64,000 nt of DNA. It comes from Favolaschia claudopus (lineage: Eukaryota; Basidiomycota; Agaricomycetes; Agaricales; Mycenaceae). Under the pieces are notes generated by a model. That model saw only the letters and a list, made by a program, of their open reading frames with translations. It was not told the origin of the DNA and ran no database searches. The stretch is from NCBI GenBank assembly GCA_037176885.1, contig JAWWNJ010000017.1, positions 682,001 to 746,000 on the forward strand. Reading direction: 5' to 3'. Below are positions 35,301 to 47,033 of this stretch, piece by piece. Every line of letters begins with the position of its first letter. The stretch's first letter is position 1. The position numbers and the translations under genes are program-made.

Positions 35301-37116
35301 ACGATTCGATTGAATTGGGTACGGGCCATCTAGAATCATTCTCGTAGGTGTTACCGTCCTGAGTATCCATCAGAAACAAGAAAGACATTGACCATTGCCA
35401 GTCACTTACACGTGGCAGCAGCTGAAGGTCCCGGCTTGGTTCTTCGCCGGGTCGTATAATTTACCTGTGAAGGTGCTAGATACCCTAGCAAAACAGGCAA
35501 AGGGACTCTCCCGCCGAGACTTGATGCGAAGAAGTCTGGTATATTCTTGCAGAAATTGACCAGTGTATGAACTTCCTTTCTCTCGACACATCCGTTCAAT
35601 CTGAGGAAACAATTTATCGGTTTCATCCGTATGAAGCAATGCATTGTGTAGCAGAGCTTCGATTTGAAAAGCTACAGCCCAGTCTAATTTGCCCAGCTGT
35701 ACGCCTAACTTGTGGAGACGCTTATCTGTGAAGAACCCCTGCTTGGACGCTTCCAAGACATAAGGAGGATTGAAGCGAATGACAATGGTGGGAGGAAGAC
35801 CAGCCACAGTGCAAGTATCACTGAATACTTTGATCATATCCCTGTTGGGATCGTTGTACAAGACGATACGTAGCTGTTGAGCATATGGGCAAACACGAAG
35901 ATGACCCTCTTCTAACGAGCCGATGCGGATTTTGGATTTTTTGCTATCTAGAATTGCATCGCCTGTAAGTGTTCGATGAAATCTGATGGCTTCCAGAACA
36001 GGAGGCGTCAGTGTATCGAAACACACATCTGGAGTCCCACGCAGGAGTCAGCATTGTAAAATTCAGCACGAAGTGACACGTACAGGGCTTAGGATCGTAT
36101 CCGACTAAAAGGGCGCGTCGGTGAGAGAGCGCACAATGAAGGTAGAAGTGAGTATCACCTGCGATCCTGGATATGCTTGAGAAAGTGATGATGATATTCG
36201 ATCCGCTGTACTCCGTGGATTCATCACCAAGCTGCCAGATGTGAGCCCTCAGTTATAAGCAGAGCGGTAAGATCGAAGTGACCTGTATTGATATCAACTT
36301 GTGCGTATAGTCGAATCTCAGCCAGGCTACACCGGTTGGCGGTCCAGGGGAGCCACTGCGTTTTCGGGACGAAGGATCGGTGCTGAAATACTCTCTTTCC
36401 CATTCGACGGAAAAACTGCGCAGTGGAGGAGGCTTATTATCAGGAATCGGACGTGCGGGATAGCTGGTGTGGTAGGATCCAAATTGCACAACATCGACGC
36501 GTAGAGCTTCATGAAGTGCCCAAACTTTTTCCTCGTGCTCCCGTTCGATGTTTGGATCCACGTACGGCGTCTTGGATACTTGGTAACAGTATCACTATCA
36601 GCCACCATCGCGGTCGAATATGAATCTCTGCCTACAGAAATCCGCAGCTCGCGGCAGAACTTCGCGAAGAGAGAACAACTTTATTTTCTTCCCTAAAATC
36701 TGTTATGACGGACAAATAATTTGAGAGGAAAATTTCCGACTGAAGACTGGCTGAACAAACCTTGATGTGATTCTTGTGTTTCACGATCCATTCTATAAAC
36801 TTTGCTCTGACATCGCCGCTAGGCAGTAGCAGAGTTCCTGTCCCATCGTTCCTCGTGGTACCGACACGAGACTGATTCAACTCGACCTGTAGAGTATGAA
36901 GAGAGTGAAACTAGTCAGCCGTCATTATCGCTTGATATCCACCTTGAAATTGAGCAGCAATTGACGAGCGGACAAACTTTCAGAGCGAAAGACCGGCTCT
37001 GCTGCGTCTTTAGCAAAGGCTCTGAAGTCGTCTGAATGCAGCGTCGCTGCTATTGCAAGAGTGACATCGTATGTATCTGCGGTCACAGGAAGGAACTCCA
37101 TCCGAACTTTCGCCAT
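32304..37116 (-). CDS. RNA-dependent RNA polymerase (QDE-1/Rdp1 family)
   Basis: Makes double-stranded RNA for small-RNA silencing (quelling, heterochromatin). It begins MAKVRMEFLPVTADTYDVTL with an RRM-like region (ELNQSRVGTTRNDGTGTLLL). The RdRP core follows: HAVWFQLPFRHEESGEW (34.98-35.06 kb), SKFVFTDGVGTISSKLADMI, FQIRFLGFKGVVAVD, PESYLLVGIADEG, IARSPIVHLGDVQRV, and the catalytic ASCLGGGDLDG|DDY, then DICDFIVEYINSDVL, DGMYDDACQYLAELCSQAVDYS. The catalytic DxDGD is interrupted by two short introns with only two bases (GG) between them. The end is GLIALGLVFDCLEVVPL. The ATG is the first in frame before a conserved-looking helix and an in-phase intron (LLLNFK|VELNQS). It shares a 194-bp promoter region with the divergent gene at 37311. 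Confidence 0.9.
33506..33507 (-). other. candidate 2-nt micro-exon in the RdRP catalytic motif
   Basis: The exon ending GGT GAT CTG GAT (GDLD) is followed by intron gtaagc...cctcag (33508-33559, 52 nt), then GG, then intron gtacgg...tcgcag (33461-33505, 45 nt), then C GAT GAC TAT. Only inclusion of the two bases GG gives GDLDGDDY in frame. Confidence 0.6.
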
Positions 37117-37310
37117 GGCTCAAGATCGCGATGGAGGAAGAGCTCAAGCAAGAGAATCAATCGATAGAGGCGCAAGCGCCCGATAAAATTATAACAAGGG
37201 TCGTGGTTAGTGGTAAGGTTTAGCTCAGTCGCGGTCACGCGTGAACAAGCTTGGACACACAAACATTGGTTAGGTAAGGCGCTTGCTTGGCGCTTGCCCT
37301 TCTCCATCAC

Positions 37311-38578
37311 ATGGCCGCGACTCTGCCCCAGGAATGCCTCCAACGTGCTCTTGCTTTTGTCGAGCGAATTACTCTCGTAGCCCCTCTAACCGGTCAAGAA
37401 CCCATCTCGAAGTTAATTCAAACCCCGATTGCTCAGATCGCCACACTCTCATTTGCCTCGTTTTCCTTGCTTTTGATCCTCATTATATCCTGCACTCCGA
37501 GATCATCCAAACGCTCTATCGCAAAGAACTCGAATAATACTCATATCCAGGCTCTCTTCACCATATTCGCTCCAGTCGCCGTCGCTTGGCCACACGAATA
37601 CGCTCATCTCGTTAGCTATCGTACCTCACCACACACCAAAACTATCTCTGTGTCGATGTCCAGTTTCATAGGATCACTTTGCGATGGATCGGTTGAAATC
37701 AGGAATTACGAGGATCTTTCTGAACTCTTTGCTGAGAAGCTGGTCGTCTATAGCTGGAGAATTGACCTTGCGTTGGATGCGACGTGGAATTTGAAGGTGC
37801 TTCGCTTCATTCTCACAAGCCGATATGGGTGGAGACGGGTAAATTCAATGTTATTTTTCATTCAATCATTAACATGGACAGCAGAACAATCCAGGTAATC
37901 AAATTCAAGTCTCAAAGCGAATTTTCCTTCCAACATTCAAATCCAGGCCCAGCAGCGTATAAACCGAATCTCCAACGCACGCATGACAGCTCCGAACCCA
38001 GATCCAACCCCGAAGACCCTCTCTGGCCGTTCTCATTCTCCCTTACCTCAAACACACACCTCGACCTCGACCACCTGCCGTTCTCGCATCTCGAATCCTC
38101 CCTTTTGAATCTCCGCACCACTCTCACCTCAGGCAGCTTCGCAACTCTCGAATTCACCACCCCAGCGCCTCACGTCACTTTCCTCAGTCCCCAATTCACA
38201 CTCTGCGCTGTCCCGTTCCTCCCTCGCAAGCACGCACGTCAGGATGAAACTCCACCCAGCACTCGGCCGCCTTTACGCATTCGCACCGCAACCCCGCTCC
38301 TGGCCTCTTTGCACCGGATCTTGGAACTACTGACGACGCGTCGCGCCGGTCCTGGAGACGCATTGAAGCTGGAGAACGTGTCTAATGTATCTAAGGATTA
38401 TGCCCGTGCACTGAATGCAGCGGCGGAGCGCTTCGAAGACGTCGCCGCAATGCGCGAAGCGTTTATTAGCCAATGGGGCGAGGCAGGATGGCGGGAGCAG
38501 CGACTCATGATGGGATGGGAGGCTGCGCTGTTTTCTGCTGGACTTTTGATGCGGTGGCTTGTTGTCGTTCGAAGGTGA
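37311..38578 (+). CDS. membrane protein of unknown function
   Basis: Not recognised. It starts MAATLPQECLQRALAFVERI and has a clear membrane segment (IATLSFASFSLLLILIISC), then a soluble part (FTIFAPVAVAWPHEYAHLVS, VSMSSFIGSLCDGSVEIRNY, SWRIDLALDATW). One intron (37841-37895, gtaaat...atccag) joins YGWRR to VIKFKSQSEFSFQHS. The second half is Pro/Ser-rich with a helical C-terminus (DYARALNAAAERFEDVAAMR) and a last hydrophobic helix (MGWEAALFSAGLLMRWLVVV), which could anchor the protein. Length about 405 aa. It shares a promoter region with the RdRP. Confidence 0.6.
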
Positions 38579-38692
38579 TGGTTGAGTATCGTCGATATAA
38601 GATGGAATCGAGCATGCATTGTACTACTGTACTCCGCTTCGCAAACTGCATATTCAACCGAGATTAGTGGGTACTGTTACAATCAGGAGAAA

Positions 38693-38717
38693 AGATAGAT
38701 AGATAGATAGAAAGATA
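38693..38717. repeat. GATA microsatellite
   Basis: About six tandem GATA units (the last interrupted by AAAG) in the convergent gap between the orphan membrane protein gene and creC. Confidence 0.85.
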
Positions 38718-38790
38718 TAATTTAAATCCGGTATCCAAAACTTCTTACAACCAGATCCTATACTTATTAATCAGCACAACCGGTGTGGTG

Positions 38791-40724
38791 TTATAAAACA
38801 TCGACGTCGGGTGCAGGGCCTCGATGTTTGATCCTTGGTCGAAGGGCAAGCGGTCGTATCCACAACTTGATGTACCCATTTTTCGTCGACGTCAGGATCG
38901 ACCGCGGAAGAAATACAAGCGTAGACAGAATATCGCTGTCGATCGGCTTTATCTGCCCAAAGACATAAAAACAGAGCGGAATAGAATATAGACAACACTA
39001 ACCAAACACGGTTGAACAACAGCCACCTCATTCCTCGACGGCGCAGGGTGGAATTTGGGGAACGGACTACCGTTCTCATCCGCATTAGGAAGATACAGTG
39101 TGGACCGGTCGCGCCGAAACGCCAACGAAACTGTCGATGCCATCGACACTCGCTGTTGATGCGTGGGCTGGAACTTTGGTCGATGCAGGGCACCACTGGA
39201 GAAGTCCCATAATATGAGTTTGTTGTCCTCCCCGACACTGCCAAAGCGGTATGTCCGCCCGTCACAGCGGAGGTCGTCAAATGCGACGGCGGAAACGAAG
39301 GATGAGTGGCCCTGGCAGCGGGCAACGACGCGTTGTTCCCAGGGCGAGAAAATGGTTAGCAGATCGTCTTGCCCGCCGGTGAGGATGAATCGGCCGTCTG
39401 GGGACCAGGCTACTGTTGTTAATGCGCCGAAGTAGGAGGCGTAGCAGTCGACCAATCTGGAGAAGTGTGATCTAGCTTAATTGTAGAACAGAGATATAAA
39501 GTGTGACTGACTGTTCGGCAAGCGCGTCGATAACCCGCAGACATCCGTCCTCCGAAATAGCAGCGACGTATTTAACGTCGGGTGAAAATACAAAATCGAC
39601 AACAGAGCGTCGTGAGACACGCCAATGACTAACAGGATTCTTGGCAACCTTGTCTTTACTGGGGACAACGATACCGCCAGAAGATACAGGATGCCATGGA
39701 GGCATCGTCACAAAGACGGAGTCAACAGGATCCCACGGCTTGGATGCATCATGGAGAGGATCCTGGGGAGTAAAATTCCCATCCTCCCGTTCTCGATCGT
39801 AGACGATGATCGTGCCATCGGCATGTGCAACGAGAATCAGAGAGGTAGAGGACGGAACCCATCGGACGGCGGTGCAAGGTGAGTTTGTTATGCTTCCCTG
39901 CCGCGTAGGTTGGGTGGGGTGGAAAAGCACATAGATCAAGGCGCACCTGCTTGTTGAGCCGACTGTAGCGGGATGTTATTGGATCTGTTGGCGGTGATTA
40001 GCTGAGTTGGACAGCAGAGGAAGAACGACCGAACCCAACCAAACAAGATCGCCCGTGCTAAACCCCACAATCACATCTAGACGCTCTGCACAAGCAGTTA
40101 GCATGTTGACATCGTGGCACGTTGGGTATGCGGAGAATGTAACGCGCGCCAGCGGTTCCTGTTCAAAAAATGGTCAGAATGGAATCAAATGGCAGGGCAA
40201 TTATTTAGTACTTTGGCTTTTGAGCCGGCCTCTATCCAAATAAAACTCTTGGATGCATTATAGAATAGGAATGTAACATCACCCTGCTTTGACTGCAGGG
40301 ACCGGGGGAAGCCTTCAGCATTTTGCATCCGGGTTATGAACGTGGAGGAGGTTGTCCTGATATTGTGCTTCGGCCGTGAGATGTGTTTCTTCTTGCCTGC
40401 TGTGGCGGGCGCCGCGAAAAGAGTGTGTTCCTGGGTGGGCGCGAGGTCATCCTCGGGGGTATCGCTGCTGGACATGCTGCCTGCATCTTCCTTCTCCTTC
40501 TCTTTATATTTTTCCTTGCGAGACTCCTTATTTCCCCCGAGTAATTGGGCAAAGCCGGGACCACCGCCTGACTTGTTTGCAGGAAATCTGACAATCACGG
40601 TGGACACCCGGGTAGGGTAAATGAGGGGAGCAGCAGAAACGACGTGAGGCAAGACGGAGGGCTTGTGCTCTTCAGTGACGGTATATACGCCTTCTGGTGC
40701 AACGAAAGTGGATTCGTTCTCCAT
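38791..40724 (-). CDS. creC: WD40 protein CreC/WDR20 (deubiquitinase regulator)
   Basis: CreC stabilises the CreB deubiquitinase in carbon catabolite control; the animal relative WDR20 activates USP12/46. The N-terminus [16 protein letters not shown] is the CreC start. A low-complexity Lys/Glu/Ser linker follows, then [20 protein letters not shown]. The WD region includes the family signatures [139 protein letters not shown]. The last exon, [19 protein letters not shown] and [10 protein letters not shown], ends APDVDVL at 38791. This was read by removing the intron gttagt...gggcag. Total about 560 aa. Confidence 0.9.
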
Positions 40725-41059
40725 TCAGGCCTTCAGAGAACGGGCAGAGGGTATACAAACGCTGGGCAGAGAATATCCCCAGTCCACATAAGGCGATCGT
40801 CGTGGTTTCCTGATAACGATACGTTTTGTCCCAATCTCCGAGCTTCTGTCCCAAACATTTGCTATCTCGCACAATCCTCACCCCAATAAGCACAGAATCT
40901 AGCTCAAAGCTGCTTTTCCAGATTCTCACAAATAACTATGCCGCGGCGAGCGATGACGACTTTCCATGATGTACGGAAATATTTGTCCCTAAATTGCTTA
41001 TTTTAAAATCTAATGGCTCGGATCTCAACTCCCCAGTACTAGGCCTCGCTCCTTCCCCC
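40725..41059. other. divergent promoter region of creC and BCKDHB
   Basis: About 335 bases between two divergent starts. Short frames only; no clear TATA. It must hold both promoters. Confidence 0.4.
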
Positions 41060-42733
41060 ATGCTCGTTTCCAGACGCCTAACGAGCCACCCTCTCGTTTC
41101 CTTCATTGTGCGCGAGTCTTCTCTTCATCGGCGCCGTCTAATGGGTTCCGTAGCGTCGTAACTCCACTGCAGCGGAGCCTCCACCCGCCGGCGGGCATTT
41201 ACCATCGATTGCAACCTCCCAAATACTACGATCAACCAGAGAAAGAGCCCTGCGTACCCCCGGCTTGGTTTGGAACGACGATGAGGATACCAACTCCATT
41301 GTTAGCGTGGGCCGGGAATGTCGAAAAATGAACGTATACCAGGCTGTCCGGGACGCACTGAGGCGCGTATTCTGTCATTGCACTCGCCGAAACCTGATTT
41401 CCGTGCAGTATCGCACTCACTAAGAACGATAATGCAGTAGTATTTGGGGAGGACATTGCGTTCGGCGGTGTGTTCAGATGTACGATGGTAGGTCCACTAT
41501 TCAATTCGCTTGCATTGTGGGTCACAATGGATCCGTCTCCAGGGACTTGCAGAAGAGTTTGGTATGTCTCTCAGTATCCTCGTCGATATAATCTCATTTC
41601 GCAGGACGCGAACGCGTATTCAATACGCCCTTAACTGAACAAGGCATCGCGGGCTTCGGTATGTTTCTTTCGCAATCAACATGTAGCCCGTTCAAAGTAC
41701 GATGGTGCTAGCTATCGGAATGGCTGCAATGGGCCATACTGCGATCGCCGAGATTCAATTCGCCGACTACATATATCCCGCATTCGACCAGGTATGACAA
41801 GTGCTGTCTCTCTGAATATACATCTCACCCGTCCTAGCTCGTCAACGAGGCTGCCAAAATTCGGTATCGGTCTGGCGGTCAGTTCAATGTCGGTGGGCTC
41901 ACTATTCGAACACCGACGATGTCCGTTGTAAGCTCCGAACCTTGCAAAATCATTTTCTGTCATTGAAATTTCTCCAGGGTCACGGTGGTCTTTATCACTC
42001 CCAGTCCCCCGAAGGCTTCTTCATGGGCGCTTCCGGTCTCAAAGTATGCTCCCCGTCTACTCTTCTTTTCTTCCCTTCTAACCACACACAACTCAAGATC
42101 GTCATTCCCCGTTCCCCGATCCAAGCAAAAGGCCTCCTCCTGAGCTCGATCCGCGACCCCAACCCCGTCATCTTCATGGAACCCAAAATCCTCTACCGCT
42201 CCGCCATCGAACAAGTTCCCATCGACGACTTCTCCCTCCCCCTCGGGCGCGCCGAAACTCTCGTCAGCGGCGCTGACCTCACCCTCCTCACCTGGGGCAC
42301 CCCCATCTACCACTGCGAAACTGCCCTCCACCTCCTCGCGGATCCGCCACCGGAGCTAGCACCACACATCCCCGAAAGCGTGCGGAAAGCCAAGATCGAA
42401 CTCATCGACCTTCGCTCTATTTTACCTTGGGACGCAGAGGCTGTGGCGGAGAGCGTGTCGCGCACGGGAAGGTTGGTGATTGTGCATGAGGCCGGTATGA
42501 CGGCGGGTGTGGGTGCTGAGATTGCGAGTGAGGTGCAGAAGAGGTGTTTCCTGCGTCTGGCGGCTCCTGTCAAGCGGGTGACGGGATGGGAGTGCGTTTT
42601 CAATTTTTTCTCTGTGAATTTGCCTGACTTGATTGGATTCTTCAGCACGCCGGTACCATTACAATACGAGAAGTTTTATATTCCAGACGCCATTCGAATT
42701 ATGGATAGCATTGTGGAGACATTATCTTATTAA
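41060..42733 (+). CDS. branched-chain 2-oxoacid dehydrogenase E1 beta subunit, mitochondrial
   Basis: Thiamine-dependent E1 component of the mitochondrial complex that degrades Leu, Ile and Val keto acids. The first exon [20 protein letters not shown] is Arg-rich without acids, a good mitochondrial presequence. The junction to the next exon (around 41130-41180) is not settled. Then [190 protein letters not shown], and the end [18 protein letters not shown]. All E1-beta landmarks are present. One intron (41363-41408) appears to use a GC donor. The other introns are 50-60 nt. Confidence 0.9.
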
Positions 42734-43126
42734 AACAATAAATTACGTTGTATTTGTGTCTCCTGATCTCGATCTGAGTTCGCCTGGAGAGTGGGATGTA
42801 CGCTCGGACAAGCCCATGTTGTTATTCCTCCTCCCGCTCTCTTGAGGGTATTAGATGAAAATGCAGTCTATTACCATGTTTGACGAATCGTGGATGCGAA
42901 GCGACAACTTGTGCGAACTCACGCAGCGTGGTACAGCAAGACAAAATAATTTGAAAGGGTATACATCCTCAAGATACGTCTAGCTATTGGATGAGGTGCT
43001 ACCAGATGTACGAAGGTAGAGCGAACAAGGAAAGCGAACAAGGTCGAGTAAAGATGTTTGAGAGATGAGGAAGAGAACAAAATCAATCTGAGCAGATATC
43101 TGCATCCTATATCTCGTCTTCCCCAT
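42734..43126. other. convergent intergenic region
   Basis: About 390 bases between two stop codons. No supported feature seen. Confidence 0.4.
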
Positions 43127-44578
43127 TCACGACCCTCCTTCTCCATCTTCTGGGTGGACTCCTTCACCCAGAGGCAATTCATACAACCCCCGCCAAATCC
43201 GCCCCTGCGGCTCAAACACCCGCATCCTCCTCGCCTTCATCTCCAACTCCTCCTCATCGTCTAAATCTATGCCGCCGCGAGTCGGGCGTAGAACCGTCCC
43301 ATGCACCACAACTTGCATCATCTTCAGCTTGACGCATTTCGCCGTTTCTCTCTCGTTTCAGATTGATGGAGTTGCGGAGCGAGCCGTGGGGTCGATATGG
43401 CCGGCGAGAGGGGAGGGCTCGACGAAAGTATCAATGGCGGCGGAGGCGGATCCGGTTCGCGAACCTGCTCCATAGCATTCGAAGCGCCGTCGACAGAGGT
43501 ATTTCGATTCGTAGTTGATCCCTTCAACGACCAGACCACATCGATGATGGATCCAAGAAAGCCAAAAGCGGGGATCAGCGCCAACAAGACTCTAGGAGTG
43601 CGCCATAAGGGCTGGTAGGGTTGTGGGCGTATCGTCGAAGGAGCGGCGAAGGCGGCTTTTATGGGTAGGCGTTCGGATATCCGGAATATATTCGACAAGC
43701 TCCGAGTCTCGACTGCGCAGTGTTATTGGGCGCTGTGGTAGGCGCTGTATGACCGCTGGGGAATTGCTGTCTCCCGTTCCGATCTAGAGTAGCCGAGAAA
43801 TATAATTGAGCTCTTAGCCAGCTTGAGGAAAGGCAAGCGTACAGAGGATCGCAGTACGAGCTGGCACTTAGCAACGAGAGGACTTGCGATCGGAGAGCTG
43901 ACGGCTTTGACGCGTCACGCTATGAGAGGACGATTGAACGGGCTTCTGGTTGCGAACGAATATTTTGAATACGAGGCGACCGAGGAGGAGAAGTAGCAGC
44001 CAAGACAGGCAGTTTTCAAAGACTTGCATTGGGCCATCTTCATCGGCTTCGTCGACACCGCCAGGAGGAGGAGGCAGGTCTTCTGATGCCGGCGCCGCGG
44101 CGGTTTGCAATCCATCGCCGTCATCTGGAGGCGTCTACACCAGTATCTTGTCCGGGGTCATCGTCCCCATCGTCATCCTCGTCCCCGCCTAGTCCGGTTT
44201 CTTGTGCGTCTCGGGGATTGTCGCCTTCTGGGTCGCCCTGGGGCAGCACCGGAGGTGGAGGAGGTGGCTGTGGCTGGTTGTGACGGCGTAGTCGCTCATG
44301 TTCGGGGCAGCGACACCAAATGCTAGAAGCGGCGAGGATCGTGAAGGCGAAGCATACGAAGAGCGCTGTCACGGAAAACCAGATATCAGGCTTGGGGGGA
44401 TTCAAGGTGGTGGGGGTGGGGGTGTGCAAGACGGGGGTGGGAGGGGGGTTGGTGTCAGCTGCTGAGCTCTTGTTATACCCGATGAATGCCAAGGCAGCCT
44501 TGAAGGTAGTAACGGCGAGGAAGCGGAGGGGGAGGAGGACGTAGTAACAGACTTCTCGGGCTTGAGAGCGGAGAACAT
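43127..44578 (-). CDS. predicted membrane protein(s) of unknown function, exon structure uncertain
   Basis: Not recognised. A workable model starts MFSALKPEKS|AALAFIGYNKSSAADTN (ATG at 44578, 50-nt intron). It passes a Pro-rich segment and a membrane helix (FSVTALFVCFAFTILAASSI), then an acidic linker, EDLPPPPGGVDEADEDGP, and a second hydrophobic helix (CLSWLLLLLLGRLVFKIFV). A third hydrophobic stretch (VLLALIPAFGFLGSIIDVVW) and a last exon (MQVVVHGTVLRPTRGGIDLD to EGVHPEDGEGGS) lie further downstream. These pieces may belong to one gene or two, with a break near 43868. Most splice sites here are weak, so only the membrane-protein nature and strand are reasonably supported. Confidence 0.4.
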
Positions 44579-44753
44579 TATGGTTGCAGTTCAAGTTTGG
44601 ATTGCGGTCAGCAAACTGTGATCATTCGTTATGGACGAGATCTCCTGTTTGTGTCACAGACAGCTTCATGCAAAAAATTCAGAGTGCGGGACGCACGGGC
44701 ACAAGTGAATGTTCGATTATACAGATACAGGACAATAAACACGAAACGAAGCC

Positions 44754-46742
44754 TTACTCCCGATCAGACGCCTTCTCCAGTTGTTGTCGTTTCCGTGACC
44801 CACCGCTGCAACAAGAATGAGTGGTTTGACTTGAGCAAGCAAAGAAAAGGAAAGACGTACCCAGAAGTGTCCAACCCGCGCTTCTTCCCAGTCTTAGCCT
44901 CGTCCAAGAACTGGTTGAGACCAAAGACATCACCCGTGTCTTTCTCGAACTGCACAGGCCCCTCCCGGACTTCCTGGTCCGCCGCACCCTCAAACCCAAC
45001 CCTCGGCTGCCCAAGCCCGAACCGATCATTGTCCATCGCCTTCCCGATACCCTCCTCAGTTCCACCACCAAACGAGTCTTCGTTGCCCTCCGGAATGTTG
45101 CCGCGTGCCTTGTATATCGCAGCAGCGGCAGTGGAACCATGGAACAGCGGCTTGTCGTAGAGGTTGTACGCATCATCGTCGGCGAAGCTGCCAGACAATG
45201 ACTCTTGGTTGAACAACCGCGAATCGAGCATGGACTCCTTCGACATTGTGGGTTTCGCCAGACCAAGCGCAATCTTCTCCGAGATGTCGCGGTTCTGCTG
45301 CCGAGCGAGCATCTTGGCGCGCTGTTCTGTGCCCATATTGTTCATGCGCATCTCACGCTCCCGCTCGTGCCGCTTCTCGCGGCGCATCTCGTCTCGAATC
45401 TTACGAGCCTCCTCGTCCTCTTCGCTGCCCTCGTCTTCGGACCCGCTGCCACTGCCGCTGTCGCTGCCATAATCAGCGAGCGCAGACTTGACGGCTGCCT
45501 GAGTCGTGGCGGTGGGTTTTGGGGGAGCGATCCCGGTCCGACCTTCCCGAGCACGCTGCGCCATCATGCGAAGATTTTCTTCCTTCGATTCCTTCTCCTT
45601 CTGCGCCAGTTTTTGTTGCATGAGAGAGCGTTGTCGGACTTCCTCCCGAGCATGTCGATCCGCAACAAAGAGAGCTTCTGAGAATTTGGCAAAATTGTCG
45701 TTGATGTGTACCTATAGAAGCATGAGTACAGTCAAAGTGAGTTGACGATGATGCTTACATCTTGAAGACCTCGTCCATCCGCAGCCAACCGCTTATCGAG
45801 AGGAATGGTGAAACCTTTATTGTTCTTCCAGTTTGAAATGCAAGGCGGGATCATCCATTCCTTCTGCTCCGCTGCAGTGGCTTTCCGAGGCGGACTGCGG
45901 AGGACGGGAGGGGGAGGACTGGGAGGGCCACGAGGAATCTTTTTGTGCTTGAATCTCGGCGGCTCCAAAGGGTCCTCCACCACCGTCGACATTTTGATAA
46001 TCCGCTGTTTCAACCCATTCTCGCCATTCTGCTGTCCTGGTGTGTATCGAATGAATGAAGTCTGGCCGACACTGTCCGGAATATGTTTGGGTTGCGCAGC
46101 TTTAATTTTGCCTGTGACCAGCTTCTCCAAAGCTGCCCGTGTTCGCTCGGCAGTTTCTTGGACCTCCTCCTCCGAAGGGCGCTCCATCGTCCGGTCCTCA
46201 TCTGTGAGGTCCTTACGGTGAAGAAGAGGTACGAGATCTTTGAACTGAGATTGGATGATTTTGTCGTCGCGTTGGCCTTGGTGGGCAATGGCATCATAGC
46301 GGACGTTCCCTTCGCTGTCTACTTGAAGTGCAAGGGTGTTGCCGGATGATCCCTGCAAGTACAATGTATAAAAGTGAAAGTAAGAGCTAGATACAACACG
46401 GTACCTTCTTTTTGCCCATTTCCAACGGGTATTGGGCGACATGACATTCTGGATAAGCACCGCCGTCGCCTAACAGAGTACCATTCAGGGAGTGGTGGCA
46501 TTTTCCACCAGAAAAGCTGACGCACCGAAGTCTTCTTGTGAGCTCGGCCTCCAACCTGTCCGTTGTCCATAGGGTGGAATTGTTACTCTCGGAATGAGCG
46601 ACTGGGATTGAGATGGAGTGGAATGCCGCGAAATTTCAAAGTCATCGTCAAGGGTCGGGGCGTATACAGGCTGGGGAAGCAATCTTCAAGTAAGTTAGAT
46701 ATAATTTGGAGATTCAATGGAGCGTAGGACGCACGCAGCCAT
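44754..46742 (-). CDS. PRP45: SNW domain protein SKIP/Prp45 (spliceosome and transcription co-regulator)
   Basis: Spliceosome component (NTC-related) active in both catalytic steps, also a transcription co-regulator in animals. Exons: MAA|LLPQPVYAPTLDDDFEISRH, IPPYGQRTGWRPSSQEDFG, DGGAYPECHVAQYPLEMGKK, NTLALQVDSEGNVRYDAIAH, SFIRYTPGQQ. The SNW signature is in WMIPPCISNWKNNKGFTIPL and DKRLAADGRGLQ. A long charged helix follows (SLMQQKLAQKEKESKEENLR; ARKIRDEMRREKRHERERE), then ISEKIALGLAK, the LYDKPLFHG motif, and the C-terminal GPVQFEKDTGDVFGLNQFLD. The last short exon is GGSRKRQQLEKASDRE. Length about 580 aa, typical of fungi. It is divergent from the IBtk-like gene, with 290 bp between starts. 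Confidence 0.93.
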
Positions 46743-47033
46743 GGTGGTTCGTGATCTGAGAGGGATATTGACGTGTGTTTGATTCGGGAGTCTTAGCTTT
46801 GACTTCAATTTCGGTTCTGCACGTTCGTCGAGTCAATTAACTCGCATTTTGTATCCTACCTTCGACTTCGCCCGCTTTAAATTATCTCTATCTGCACCCC
46901 CACACCTGGTTCCCATTTTTCTCAAGTCTGTGCTCGAACTCACCGTCGAGTGCAGCGATAACGGACCAGCGACCTTTCGAAGGGGTATTAGCTCCTTCGC
47001 TGCGGTCGCCAGTCTGCCCCCCGGCACTACTGT

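Noticed and set aside
38693..38717. GATA repeat as light-regulator binding sites
   Set aside because: It is a plain microsatellite in a convergent 3' gap, not in a promoter.
41960..42331. 123-codon minus-strand frame
   Set aside because: Antisense shadow of the E1-beta exons, caused by GC-rich third codon positions.
44597..45160. 187-codon plus-strand frame
   Set aside because: Antisense shadow of the SNW/SKIP C-terminal coding region.
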